20,033 bases of DNA from an uncultured Paracoccaceae bacterium (GTDB taxonomy: Bacteria; Pseudomonadota; Alphaproteobacteria; Rhodobacterales; Rhodobacteraceae): assembly GCA_937927675.1 (NCBI GenBank), contig CALBSG010000079.1, positions 1 to 20,033 of the forward strand, read 5' to 3'. Within the stretch, counting starts at the first letter, position 1. Every line of letters begins with the position of its first letter. Below, in pieces: positions 6,735 to 13,052 of this stretch. Below the pieces are notes generated by a model that saw only the letters and a list, made by a program, of their open reading frames with translations, did no database searches and had not been told where the DNA came from. The translations under genes and the position numbers were made by a program.

Positions 6735-7943
6735 ATGACCGAGACGAAGGCTCGGGCCGGGGAAGCTTTGTCCCCCGCCCTGCAACCTGCCCTGCCTCCG
6801 GGTGCGGAAGTGAAGACCGCGCTTGAGGGGTTTCTGAATGCTGTCAAAGGCTTTCAGGCGGAAGTGAAACAAGAACTGCAACATCAGAAAGAGCGTTTGA
6901 CCATGCTGGATCGCAAACAGATGACCTTTGGCCGCCCCGCACTGGCCACCAGTGCCGAGGTGGAAGTGCCCCACAAGAAGGCGTTCGCCGCCTATCTGCG
7001 GTCGGGCGATGATGACGGCCTGCGAGGGCTGGTGCTGGATGGCAAGGCGATGTCGACGGCGGTGGCTGCCGATGGCGGTTATCTGGTGGACCCGCAGACC
7101 GCGGACACCATTCGCTCGATGCTGACCTCCACCTCGTCGCTGCGGGCCTTGGCCAATGTGGTGCAGGTGGAGGCGACCTCGTTCGACGTGTTGATCGACC
7201 GGTCGGAGGTTGGGTCGGGCTGGGCGACTGAGACCGGCGCGCAGGCGGAAACCGGCACGCCGACCATCGAGCGGATCTCGATCAAGCTGCATGAGCTGTC
7301 GGCGATGCCGAAGGCCAGCCAGCGTCTGCTGGACGATAGCGCCTTTGACGTTGAGGGCTGGCTTGCGGGCAAGATCGCCACGCGCTTCATCCGTGCTGAG
7401 GCTGCGGCCTTTATCAATGGTGACGGGGTGGACAAGCCGAAGGGGATCCTCTTGCCCGCCAAGGTGGCCAATGCCTCCTGGGCCTGGGGCAGCCTTGGCT
7501 ACATTCCGACCGGGGCGGCGGCTGATTTCGCCACCACCAATGCCTCTGATTGCATCGTCAATCTGGTCTATGCGCTGGGGGCGGATTACCGCGCCAACGG
7601 GGCCTTCATCATGAATTCGAAAACCGCCGGTGCGGTGCGCAAGATGAAGGATGCCGATGGCCGCTTCATGTGGGGTGACAGCCTGCAAGCGGGCGAGCCT
7701 GCGCGTTTGATGGGCTATCCGGTCTTGATCTGCGAGGACATGCCGGATGTGGGTGCCAATACCTACCCGATTGCCTTTGGCGATTTTACTGCGGGCTACA
7801 CGGTGGCGGAACGCCCCGACCTGCGTATCCTGCGCGATCCCTTCTCGGCCAAGCCGAACGTGCTGTTCTACGCCAACAAGCGCGTGGGCGGCGACATCAC
7901 CGACTATGCGGCCATCAAGCTGCTGAAGGTTGCCGTCTCGTAA
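6735..7943 (+). CDS. GTA major capsid protein (g5, HK97 fold)
   Basis: This is the coat protein that builds the head. From the ATG at 6735 it has 402 residues. A charged, coiled-coil-like N-terminal delta region covers about the first 100 residues (VKTALEGFLNAVKGFQAEVKQ...QKERLTMLDR), the part expected to be removed by the g4 protease. The HK97-fold shell domain follows, with VAADGGYLVDPQTADTIRS, IKLHELSAMPKASQRLLDDSAFDVE, AAAFINGDGVDKPKGIL, GAFIMNSKTAGAVRKMKD, RLMGYPVLICEDMPDVG and IAFGDFTAGYTVAER. The start at 6735 is favoured over ATG 6726 because gaagga sits just upstream at correct spacing. A 37-bp leader separates it from g4, and a highly structured 168-bp spacer follows. Confidence 0.96.
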   Translation: MTETKARAGEALSPALQPALPPGAEVKTALEGFLNAVKGFQAEVKQELQHQKERLTMLDRKQMTFGRPALATSAEVEVPHKKAFAAYLRSGDDDGLRGLVLDGKAMSTAVAADGGYLVDPQTADTIRSMLTSTSSLRALANVVQVEATSFDVLIDRSEVGSGWATETGAQAETGTPTIERISIKLHELSAMPKASQRLLDDSAFDVEGWLAGKIATRFIRAEAAAFINGDGVDKPKGILLPAKVANASWAWGSLGYIPTGAAADFATTNASDCIVNLVYALGADYRANGAFIMNSKTAGAVRKMKDADGRFMWGDSLQAGEPARLMGYPVLICEDMPDVGANTYPIAFGDFTAGYTVAERPDLRILRDPFSAKPNVLFYANKRVGGDITDYAAIKLLKVAVS

Positions 7944-7960
7944 GGGACAAATCTGACTTT

Positions 7961-8008
7961 GGCCCCTGACGGGGCCGGGCGGGTTTCGCCCCCGACAGGG
8001 CGAAACCC
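7961..8008 (+). other. Two tandem perfect hairpins just after the capsid gene
   Basis: Hairpin 1 is ggcccc/ggggcc (7961-7966 with 7971-7976, loop TGAC). Hairpin 2 is an 11-bp perfect stem, gggtttcgccc (7981-7991) with gggcgaaaccc (7998-8008), and a 6-nt loop. Neither is followed by a T tract, so they do not look like ordinary intrinsic terminators. They could protect the 3' end of processed capsid mRNA or slow transcription into g6. Confidence 0.6.
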
Positions 8009-8084
8009 ATGGGCGCGCGCCGGCATTGACCGCGCCGCCTAGCTGCTCCCCTCCGTCCGAGCGACGCGGGGCGCGCGTCCATGG
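8007..8084 (+). other. 15-bp inverted repeat forming a long-stem structure upstream of g6
   Basis: Positions 8007-8021 (ccatgggcgcgcgcc) pair with 8070-8084 (ggcgcgcgtccatgg). All 15 positions can pair in RNA, one as a G-U wobble (8013 with 8078). The 48-nt enclosed region contains a pyrimidine-rich ctcccctcc (8047-8055) resembling an anti-Shine-Dalgarno sequence. An alternative small hairpin is gacgcg/cgcgtc (8063-8068 with 8074-8079). The structure ends 27 nt before the g6 ATG. Confidence 0.55.
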
Positions 8085-8111
8085 TGGGGCCGAGGAAGAA
8101 GGATCGGGGAC

Positions 8112-8708
8112 ATGATGTTGAAGGAATTGACGGTGGTGCCGGGCGCAAGCCTGCCGGTGCAGGCGTTGAAAGACCATCTGCGGCTGGGCACGGGATTCAC
8201 CGAGGATGGCATGCAGGACGGGTTGATCGAGGCCTATCTGCGGGCCGCGATGGCGGCGGTTGAGGGGCGGATCGGCAAGGTGCTGCTGGCACGGCAATAC
8301 CGGCTGACTGTGGAGGACTGGCGCGCGGCGGGCGAACAGCCGTTGCCGGTGGCGCCGGTCAGCGGGATTGTCTCGGTCACGGTGGTGGATGCGGCGAATG
8401 TGGCGACGGTTCTGGCTGCCAGTCGTTATCGGTTGGTGCCGGATCTGCATCGGCCAAAGCTGGCGTCGGTGGGCGTGTTGCTGCCGACGGTGCCGATGGA
8501 TGGCCGGGCCGAGGTTGTGTTCGACGCCGGGTTTGGCACGGGTTGGGGGCAGGTGCCTGCCGATCTGGCGCAGGCGGTGATTTTGCTCGCCGCGGAGTAT
8601 TACGAAGTACGGCAGGTGGGTGAGGGCCGTGAGGCGGGTTTGCCCTTTGCCGTTCAGGCGCTGATCGAGCGTTGGCGCACAGTGCGTATTCTGGGGGGCA
8701 AGGTATGA
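8112..8708 (+). CDS. GTA head-tail connector/adaptor (g6, phage gp6-like family)
   Basis: This 198-residue protein is the g6 counterpart (Rcc01688), the adaptor ring that binds beneath the portal and begins the neck. Its N-terminal helical part (QALKDHLRLGTGFTEDGMQDGLIEAYLRAAMAAVEGRIGK) is typical of gp6-like connectors, in which incoming residues pack as a helical bundle. A beta-rich insertion (about 60-140) with YRLVPDLHRPKL and VVFDAGFGTGWGQVPADL follows, then a last helix (AVILLAAEYYEVR). Two adjacent ATGs (8112, 8115) are possible starts. An aagaagga lies about 9 nt upstream. The stop overlaps the g7 start (ATGA at 8705-8708). Confidence 0.9.
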   Translation: MMLKELTVVPGASLPVQALKDHLRLGTGFTEDGMQDGLIEAYLRAAMAAVEGRIGKVLLARQYRLTVEDWRAAGEQPLPVAPVSGIVSVTVVDAANVATVLAASRYRLVPDLHRPKLASVGVLLPTVPMDGRAEVVFDAGFGTGWGQVPADLAQAVILLAAEYYEVRQVGEGREAGLPFAVQALIERWRTVRILGGKV

Positions 8709-9043
8709 GCGCCCCCCGATTGGACCGGCGCATGGTGCTGGAGGGGCCGACCCGTATTGCCGATGGGGCGGGCGGCTTCACCCTGTCTTGGGCGGTGCGG
8801 GGGGTGATCTGGGCCGCACTGAGGCCCGGTTCTGGCCGCGAGGCGGCAGGCGAGGAGGTGCTGTTCGCCGAAACGCCCTACCGCATCACGGTGCGGGGCG
8901 CGCCTGTCGGGTCGGGTGCGCGGCCCAAGCCTGAGGATCGGCTGCGGGATGGGGGGCGGGTGTTCACCATTGTGGCGGTGACCGAGGCCGATCCCCGCGG
9001 CCAATACCTGACCTGTTTTGCACGCGAGGAGGTTCCGGCATGA
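8705..9043 (+). CDS. GTA head-tail adaptor/stopper protein (g7)
   Basis: The ATG at 8705 overlaps the g6 stop and gives 112 residues, the usual length of SPP1 gp16-like head-closure (stopper) proteins. These form the next ring of the neck and retain packaged DNA. Family features are LDRRMVLEGPTRIADGAGGFTLSWAVRGVIWAALRP near the N-terminus (given in part) and a beta-barrel-like C-terminus (PYRITVRG, PEDRLRDGGRVFTIVAV, YLTCFAREE). A longer frame upstream from 8672 overlaps g6 without good reason and is rejected. It is coupled to g8 by another ATGA overlap (9040-9043). Confidence 0.9.
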   Translation: MSAPRLDRRMVLEGPTRIADGAGGFTLSWAVRGVIWAALRPGSGREAAGEEVLFAETPYRITVRGAPVGSGARPKPEDRLRDGGRVFTIVAVTEADPRGQYLTCFAREEVPA

Positions 9044-9438
9044 GCTATGGCGCAGCGGCAGCTTTGCAAACGGCGGTGTTCGGCGCGCTGACAGCGGCGC
9101 CTGCGCTATCGGGGGTGAGCGTGGTTGATGCCATGCCCCCCGGCACCACGCCCGGCACGTTTGTGTTGATCGGGCCTGAGGTGGCGGTGGATCAGTCAGA
9201 CGGGTCCGGCCCAGGGGCCGAGCATCGCTTTACGGCCAGTGTCATCAGTGATGCCGCGGGCTTCATGACCGCCAAGACGGTGGCGGCCGCCGTCTCGGGC
9301 GCGCTGTTGGCCGGTGACATGGTGCTGGGCACCGGGCATCTGGTGTCGGTCACCTTTCAGCGCGCCGTGGCGCGGCGGTTGGACGAGGGCACGACACGGC
9401 GGATCGACCTGACCTTCCGCGCGCGCGTGGAAATCTGA
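9040..9438 (+). CDS. GTA tail terminator protein (g8, DUF3168 family)
   Basis: This 132-residue protein fits DUF3168, the tail-terminator (tail completion) family that caps the tail tube and joins it to the neck. Recognisable features are the N-terminal helix (AAAALQTAVFGALTAAPALSG), the segment VSVVDAMPPGTTPGTFVLIGPE, and the beta strands of the rest (EHRFTASVISDAAGFMTAKTVAAAVSGAL, DEGTTRRIDLTFRARV; the first quoted segment is a family-like stretch around residues 60-88). The ATG overlaps the g7 stop. A 51-bp non-coding spacer without obvious structure separates it from the tail-tube gene. Confidence 0.88.
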   Translation: MSYGAAAALQTAVFGALTAAPALSGVSVVDAMPPGTTPGTFVLIGPEVAVDQSDGSGPGAEHRFTASVISDAAGFMTAKTVAAAVSGALLAGDMVLGTGHLVSVTFQRAVARRLDEGTTRRIDLTFRARVEI

Positions 9439-9489
9439 AGCAGTTTCAGGCCGGGGCGCAAGGCCCGCAGGCATTCATGGAGATGACAA

Positions 9490-9903
9490 ATGGCAGTTCA
9501 GAAGGGCAAGGATCTGTTGGTGAAGGTCGATATGATTGGGGATGGTTCATTTGAGACGTTGGCGGGATTGCGGGCGCAACGGCTGAGCCTGAATGCCGAG
9601 CAGGTGGATGTCACCAGTCTGGACAGCGCGGGCGGCTGGCGCGAGCTGCTGGCCGGCGCGGGGGTGAAATCGGCCTCAATATCGGGGTCGGGGGTGTTTC
9701 GCGATGCGGCAACCGATGCCCGCGCCCGGGCGATCTTCTTCGATGCGATCATGCCCGACTTTCAGGTCATCGTGCCAGATTTCGGGACCATTGAGGGGCC
9801 GTTTCAGATCACCTCGATCGAATATGCGGGCAGCCATAATGGCGAGGCGACCTATGAAATCGCCATGGCCTCGGCTGGGGCCCTGACGTTTGTGGCGCTG
9901 TAA
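9490..9903 (+). CDS. GTA major tail tube protein (g9, TP901-1/MTP family)
   Basis: The 137-residue protein has the size and sequence of phage major tail proteins, whose hexameric rings stack to make the tail tube. It begins AVQKGKDLLVKVD and continues ETLAGLRAQRLSLNAEQVDVTSLDS (residues of about 22-45). SGSGVFRDAATDARARAIF lies mid-protein, and it ends in the strand-rich FQVIVPDFGTIEGPFQITSIEYAG. The strong ggag (9479-9482) 7 nt before the ATG and the free-standing 51-bp leader suit a highly expressed structural gene. It is followed 12 bp later by the chaperone genes g10 and g10.1. Confidence 0.92.
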   Translation: MAVQKGKDLLVKVDMIGDGSFETLAGLRAQRLSLNAEQVDVTSLDSAGGWRELLAGAGVKSASISGSGVFRDAATDARARAIFFDAIMPDFQVIVPDFGTIEGPFQITSIEYAGSHNGEATYEIAMASAGALTFVAL

Positions 9904-9915
9904 GGGGCGGGCGTG

Positions 9916-10236
9916 ATGGCAAATCCCTATGCGGGCGAGGTGGCGATCTGGCTGGATGGCCAGCGCCATGTGGCCAAGCTGACGCTGGGCGCACTGGCCG
10001 AGTTGGAGGTGGCACTAGAAACCGGGTCGCTGATGGATCTGGTGGAGCGTTTCGAGACGCGGCGCTTTACCACCCGCGACGTGCTGGCGCTGATCGTGGC
10101 GGGGTTGCGGGGCGGTGGCTGGCAAGGTGTGGCGGCGGACCTTCGCACGGTTGAGATTGCTGGAGGGCCGGTTGAGGCCGCACGGTCGGCAGCCGCGTTG
10201 TTGGCCCGGGCCTTTGCTCTTCCGGGGGAGGCATGA
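9916..10236 (+). CDS. GTA gp10-like tail assembly chaperone
   Basis: This 106-residue protein matches the GTA-gp10/tail assembly chaperone family (Rcc01692 counterpart). It starts ANPYAGEVAIWLDGQRHVAKLTLGALAELE and continues with RFTTRDVLALIVAGLRGGG and EAARSAAALLARAF, mostly helices. Such chaperones coat the tape-measure protein before the tube polymerises. The ATG at 9916 with aagggg (9902-9907) is preferred over GTG 9913. The end overlaps g10.1 by ATGA. The next gene lies in the -1 frame, as in phages that make these two proteins by frameshifting, but I see no slippery heptamer. Coupled reinitiation is therefore more likely. Confidence 0.88.
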   Translation: MANPYAGEVAIWLDGQRHVAKLTLGALAELEVALETGSLMDLVERFETRRFTTRDVLALIVAGLRGGGWQGVAADLRTVEIAGGPVEAARSAAALLARAFALPGEA

Positions 10237-10442
10237 GGGCGATGGATTGGCCGGGGCTGATGCGGGCGGGGCTGGGCCAGTTGCGGCTGACGCCCGATCA
10301 GTTTTGGCGACTTAGCCCCATGGAGTTGCGAATGATGCTGGGCGCAGAGGGGGCGTCGCCACCTTTGAGCCGGGCACGCTTGGATGAGTTGGTGGCAGCT
10401 TATCCTGATCAGGAAAGGGGCAAGGATCATGGCAGAGATTGA
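10233..10442 (+). CDS. GTA g10.1 small tail assembly chaperone (Rcc01693 family)
   Basis: This 69-residue frame starts at the ATGA overlap with g10 and ends 14 bp inside the tape-measure gene. Its sequence WPGLMRAGLGQLRLTPDQFWRLSPMELRMMLG is the hallmark of the phage tail assembly chaperone family found between g10 and g11 in all GTA clusters I know. It would correspond to the second chaperone of lambda-like tails (the gpT part of gpGT), binding the tape measure while g10 recruits tube subunits. That analogy is inference. It is short and easily missed by gene finders, but its position, family pattern and overlap support it. Confidence 0.88.
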   Translation: MRAMDWPGLMRAGLGQLRLTPDQFWRLSPMELRMMLGAEGASPPLSRARLDELVAAYPDQERGKDHGRD

Positions 10443-11082
10443 AGACGTGCAGGACCAGATCGCGGCCTTGGAGGCAACGCTTTCGGGCAGCGCCGGAATG
10501 GTCGCAGCTTTTGACGGCGAACTTTCGCGGATGCGTGAGAGCCTTGTTTTCACCGGTCGCGAGGTGAACACGCTGTCCAATGGGCTGGGGGGCGGCTTGC
10601 GGCGTGCCTTTGACGGGTTGGTGTTCGACGGGATGAAGCTGTCGGATGCCTTGAAGGGCATCGGGCGCACCTTGTCGGATACGGTGTACGGCATCGCGAT
10701 GAAGCCTGTGCAAAATGCAGTCGGCGGTGCCTTGGCGCAGGGGCTGAACGGGCTTTTGAGCAATGTCATGCCGTTTGAGAAGGGTAGCAGTTTTGCGCAA
10801 GGCCGGGTGATGCCCTTTGCAAAGGGCGGCGTGGTGGCGCAGGCAACCAGCTTTCCTATGCGGGGTGCAACCGGGTTGATGGGCGAGGCGGGGCCTGAGG
10901 CGATCATGCCGCTGACACGCGGCGCTGACGGACGGCTTGGCGTGCAAGCGGCCGGTGGCGGGCGGCCGGTGACCGTGGTGATGAACATCACAACCCCCGA
11001 TGTGCAGGGCTTTCAACGCAGTCAAAGCCAGATCGCCGCGCAGGCGCAACGGATGCTGGCGCGCGGGCAGAAAAATCGCTGA
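10429..11082 (+). CDS. GTA tail tape measure protein (g11)
   Basis: The start at ATG 10429 has aaagggg about 10 nt upstream and gives 217 residues. The protein sets tail length and is expelled during DNA delivery. It starts with coiled-coil-like helices (AEIEDVQDQIAALEATLSG...ELSRMRESLVF), then a hydrophobic/amphipathic middle (LSDALKGIGRTLSDTVYGI, NAVGGALAQGLNGLLSN). The conserved tape-measure C-terminal motif follows (FAKGGVV, LMGEAGPEAIMPLTRG, TVVMNITTPDVQGF). It is very short compared with siphophage tape measures (often over 700 residues) but matches the known ~219-residue RcGTA protein and its short tail. In-frame upstream codons from 10384 overlap g10.1 and are rejected. Confidence 0.92.
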   Translation: MAEIEDVQDQIAALEATLSGSAGMVAAFDGELSRMRESLVFTGREVNTLSNGLGGGLRRAFDGLVFDGMKLSDALKGIGRTLSDTVYGIAMKPVQNAVGGALAQGLNGLLSNVMPFEKGSSFAQGRVMPFAKGGVVAQATSFPMRGATGLMGEAGPEAIMPLTRGADGRLGVQAAGGGRPVTVVMNITTPDVQGFQRSQSQIAAQAQRMLARGQKNR

Positions 11083-11094
11083 GGGGGCAAGGCA

Positions 11095-11727
11095 ATGGCA
11101 TTTCACGACATCAGATTTCCGGTCAATCTTTCCTTTGGCGCGCTGGGCGGGCCAGAGCGGCGCACGGACATCGTCACATTGGCCAACGGCCATGAGGAGC
11201 GTAACAGCCCTTGGGAACATTCGCGCCGCCGCTATGACGCTGGCATGGGGCTCCGGTCCTTGGATGATCTGGAGGTGCTGATCGCCTTTTTGGAGGCGCG
11301 GCGTGGGCCGCTGCACGCCTTTCGCTGGAAGGATTGGGCGGATTGGAAATCCTCGGTGCCGTCGCAGCCGACCGCGCCGACCGATCAGCGTTTGGGCTTT
11401 GGCGATGGGGTGACGACGACGTTCCAGTTGCGCAAGCGTTACCAGTCCGGCACCCAAGAGTATTGGCGGCCGGTGGCAAAGCCGGTGTTCGGCACCGTCA
11501 CGCTGGCCATCGCCGATGATCCCAAGGTCGAGGGCGTGGATTTTACCGTGAATACCGCGACGGGGGGGGTGAGTTTTACGACGCCCCCCGACATCGGGGC
11601 GTTGGTAACTGCAGGCTTTGAATTTGACGTGCCGGTGCGGTTCGACACCGACCGGATTGCAGTCTCATTGGCGTCGTACAATGCGGGTGAAGTGCCGGAT
11701 GTGCCGGTGATCGAGGTGCGGCTATGA
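11095..11727 (+). CDS. GTA distal tail protein (g12, DUF2460 family)
   Basis: This 210-residue DUF2460 protein is the counterpart of Rcc01695, the distal tail protein that forms the first ring of the baseplate under the tube. It starts FHDIRFPVNLSFGALGGPER, with a conserved RRYDAGMGLRSLDDLEVLIAF stretch and RGPLHAFRWKDWADWKSS. The remainder is a predicted beta-rich domain that ends with VPVRFDTDRIAVSLASYNAGEVPDVPVIEVRL (last ~32 residues). Length is normal. A short 12-bp spacer holding gggggcaagg precedes the ATG. The stop is shared with the g13 start in an ATGA overlap (11724-11727). Confidence 0.92.
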   Translation: MAFHDIRFPVNLSFGALGGPERRTDIVTLANGHEERNSPWEHSRRRYDAGMGLRSLDDLEVLIAFLEARRGPLHAFRWKDWADWKSSVPSQPTAPTDQRLGFGDGVTTTFQLRKRYQSGTQEYWRPVAKPVFGTVTLAIADDPKVEGVDFTVNTATGGVSFTTPPDIGALVTAGFEFDVPVRFDTDRIAVSLASYNAGEVPDVPVIEVRL

Positions 11728-12611
11728 CGGCGCGGGATGAGGTCTTGGCGCATCTGGCCACGGGCACCACGACGGTTTGCCATTGCTGGTTGGTCACGCG
11801 AACGGATGGCGCGCGCTATGGGTTCACCGACCATGATCGCGATTTGTCGTTCGGGGGGCATCTGTTTAGGGCGGCGAGTGGGCTGTCGGCGGGGGCCTTG
11901 CAGCAGACCACGGGGCTGTCGGTCGACAATTCCGAGGCGGTTGGCGCCTTGTCCGATGCGTCGGTGTCAGAGGAGGATCTGGCCGAAGGAAGGTTCGACG
12001 GGGCCGAGGTCCAAAGCTGGCTGGTGAATTGGGCCGATGTCGGTCAGCGCTTGGCTGAGTTTCGTGGCAATTTCGGCGAGGTGACCCGCAAGGCTGGCAC
12101 ATTCCGGGTGGAATTGCGGGGGCTTGCAGAACGGCTCAACCAGACGCAGGGGCGGGTGTTTCAGGCCGGATGCAGCGCGGTTTTGGGCGACGGGCGCTGT
12201 AAGATCAATCTGCAAGGGGCGGCCTATCGCACGACCGCAGAGATTGCCGAGATCGATGTGCTGGGGCGGATCAGAATCGAAAGCGGCGCCTCTTTTGCAG
12301 ATCGCTGGTTTGAACGGGGGCAGATCGAGGTGCTGTCGGGCGCCTCAGTTGGCATGGTGGCGATGGTCAAGGGCGACCGGCGCACCGCGACCGGGCGGGT
12401 GCTGGATTTGTGGCACGGCACCGGGGCGGTTTTGGTGGCTGGCGACAGCATCCGCTTGCTGGCTGGGTGCGACAGGCGGGCTGCTACGTGTCGATCAAAG
12501 TTCAACAATTTCATGAATTTCCGTGGATTTCCTTATATTCCCGGTGAAGATTGGCTGACGGCCTATCCGACAGGCACTTCGGTGAATGATGGTGGGAGTT
12601 TGCAAGGATGA
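11724..12611 (+). CDS. GTA baseplate hub protein (g13, DUF2163 + phage BR0599 domain; probable Fe-S site)
   Basis: This 295-residue protein is the hub beneath the distal tail ring (Rcc01696 counterpart). The N-terminal DUF2163 part runs from about residue 15 (CWLVTRTDGARYGFTDHDRDL) to about 140. The C-terminal BR0599-like part covers about 195-280 and ends FNNFMNFRGFPYIPGED. Four cysteines are placed as C150-x8-C159 and C249-x6-C256 (GCSAVLGDGRC; GCDRRAATC). This is the same spacing as the iron-sulfur ligands of lambda tail-tip protein L, as I recall them, and an Fe-S cluster was modelled in the RcGTA hub. A [4Fe-4S] cluster is thus very likely here. It is coupled to g12 and g14 by ATGA overlaps. 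Confidence 0.93.
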   Translation: MTARDEVLAHLATGTTTVCHCWLVTRTDGARYGFTDHDRDLSFGGHLFRAASGLSAGALQQTTGLSVDNSEAVGALSDASVSEEDLAEGRFDGAEVQSWLVNWADVGQRLAEFRGNFGEVTRKAGTFRVELRGLAERLNQTQGRVFQAGCSAVLGDGRCKINLQGAAYRTTAEIAEIDVLGRIRIESGASFADRWFERGQIEVLSGASVGMVAMVKGDRRTATGRVLDLWHGTGAVLVAGDSIRLLAGCDRRAATCRSKFNNFMNFRGFPYIPGEDWLTAYPTGTSVNDGGSLQG

Positions 12612-13039
12612 GCCGGGGCGTGCAGGTTTTGGCGCTGGCCGAAGGCTGGCTTGGCACGCCCTATCTGCATCAGGCCAGTTGCAAGGGCGCGGGCACGGAT
12701 TGTCTGGGCCTTTTACGGGGGGTGTGGCGCGAGATCTACGGGGCCGAACCGCGTGCTGTTCCGGCCTATACCGCCGATTGGTCAGAGCCTGAGGGCCGCG
12801 AGGCCTTGTTCGAAGCTGCCGCGGATCTCTTGCGCCCCGTCGATCAGGGACAGGAGGCCGCGGGCGATGTGCTGCTTTTTCGGATGCGGCCGGGCGCTGT
12901 GGCCAAGCATCTGGGTATTCTGGCCAGCATCGGCACAGAGCCGTCTTTTATCCATGCCTATAGCGGACACGGTGTGGTGCTGTCGCCGCTTTCGGCCCCG
13001 TGGCGACGCAAGGTTGCTGCGATTTTCCGTTTTCCTTGA
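12608..13039 (+). CDS. GTA baseplate NlpC/P60 cell-wall peptidase (g14)
   Basis: This 143-residue protein is a single-domain NlpC/P60-type cysteine peptidase (Rcc01697 counterpart). It is expected to cut recipient peptidoglycan peptides during DNA entry. The catalytic residues are in place: Cys32 in GAGTDCLGLLRGVW, His101 in VAKHLGILA and His116 in FIHAYSG. The start overlaps g13 (ATGA at 12608-12611). There is no signal peptide, as expected for a virion component. A 13-bp spacer with agggat precedes g15. RcGTA's free lytic enzymes (holin/endolysin) are encoded elsewhere, so this is the only wall-active enzyme of the particle seen here. Confidence 0.93.
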   Translation: MSRGVQVLALAEGWLGTPYLHQASCKGAGTDCLGLLRGVWREIYGAEPRAVPAYTADWSEPEGREALFEAAADLLRPVDQGQEAAGDVLLFRMRPGAVAKHLGILASIGTEPSFIHAYSGHGVVLSPLSAPWRRKVAAIFRFP

Positions 13040-13052
13040 AGGGATTTGATCC

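Noticed and set aside
7961..8008. Hairpins after the capsid gene as a normal rho-independent terminator
   Set aside because: There is no T tract after any stem, and essential downstream genes g6-g15 have no visible promoter of their own, so a full stop of transcription here is unlikely.
6708..8450. A 580-codon open frame on the minus strand opposite the capsid and g6 genes
   Set aside because: It is a GC-rich antisense shadow: low-complexity His/Arg/Gln-rich translation with no family resemblance, lying across two clearly recognised genes and their spacer.
10210..10240. Programmed -1 frameshift from g10 into g10.1
   Set aside because: The frame relation fits, but the codons ccg-ggg-gag-gca do not form a slippery heptamer and g10.1 has its own start in an ATGA overlap.
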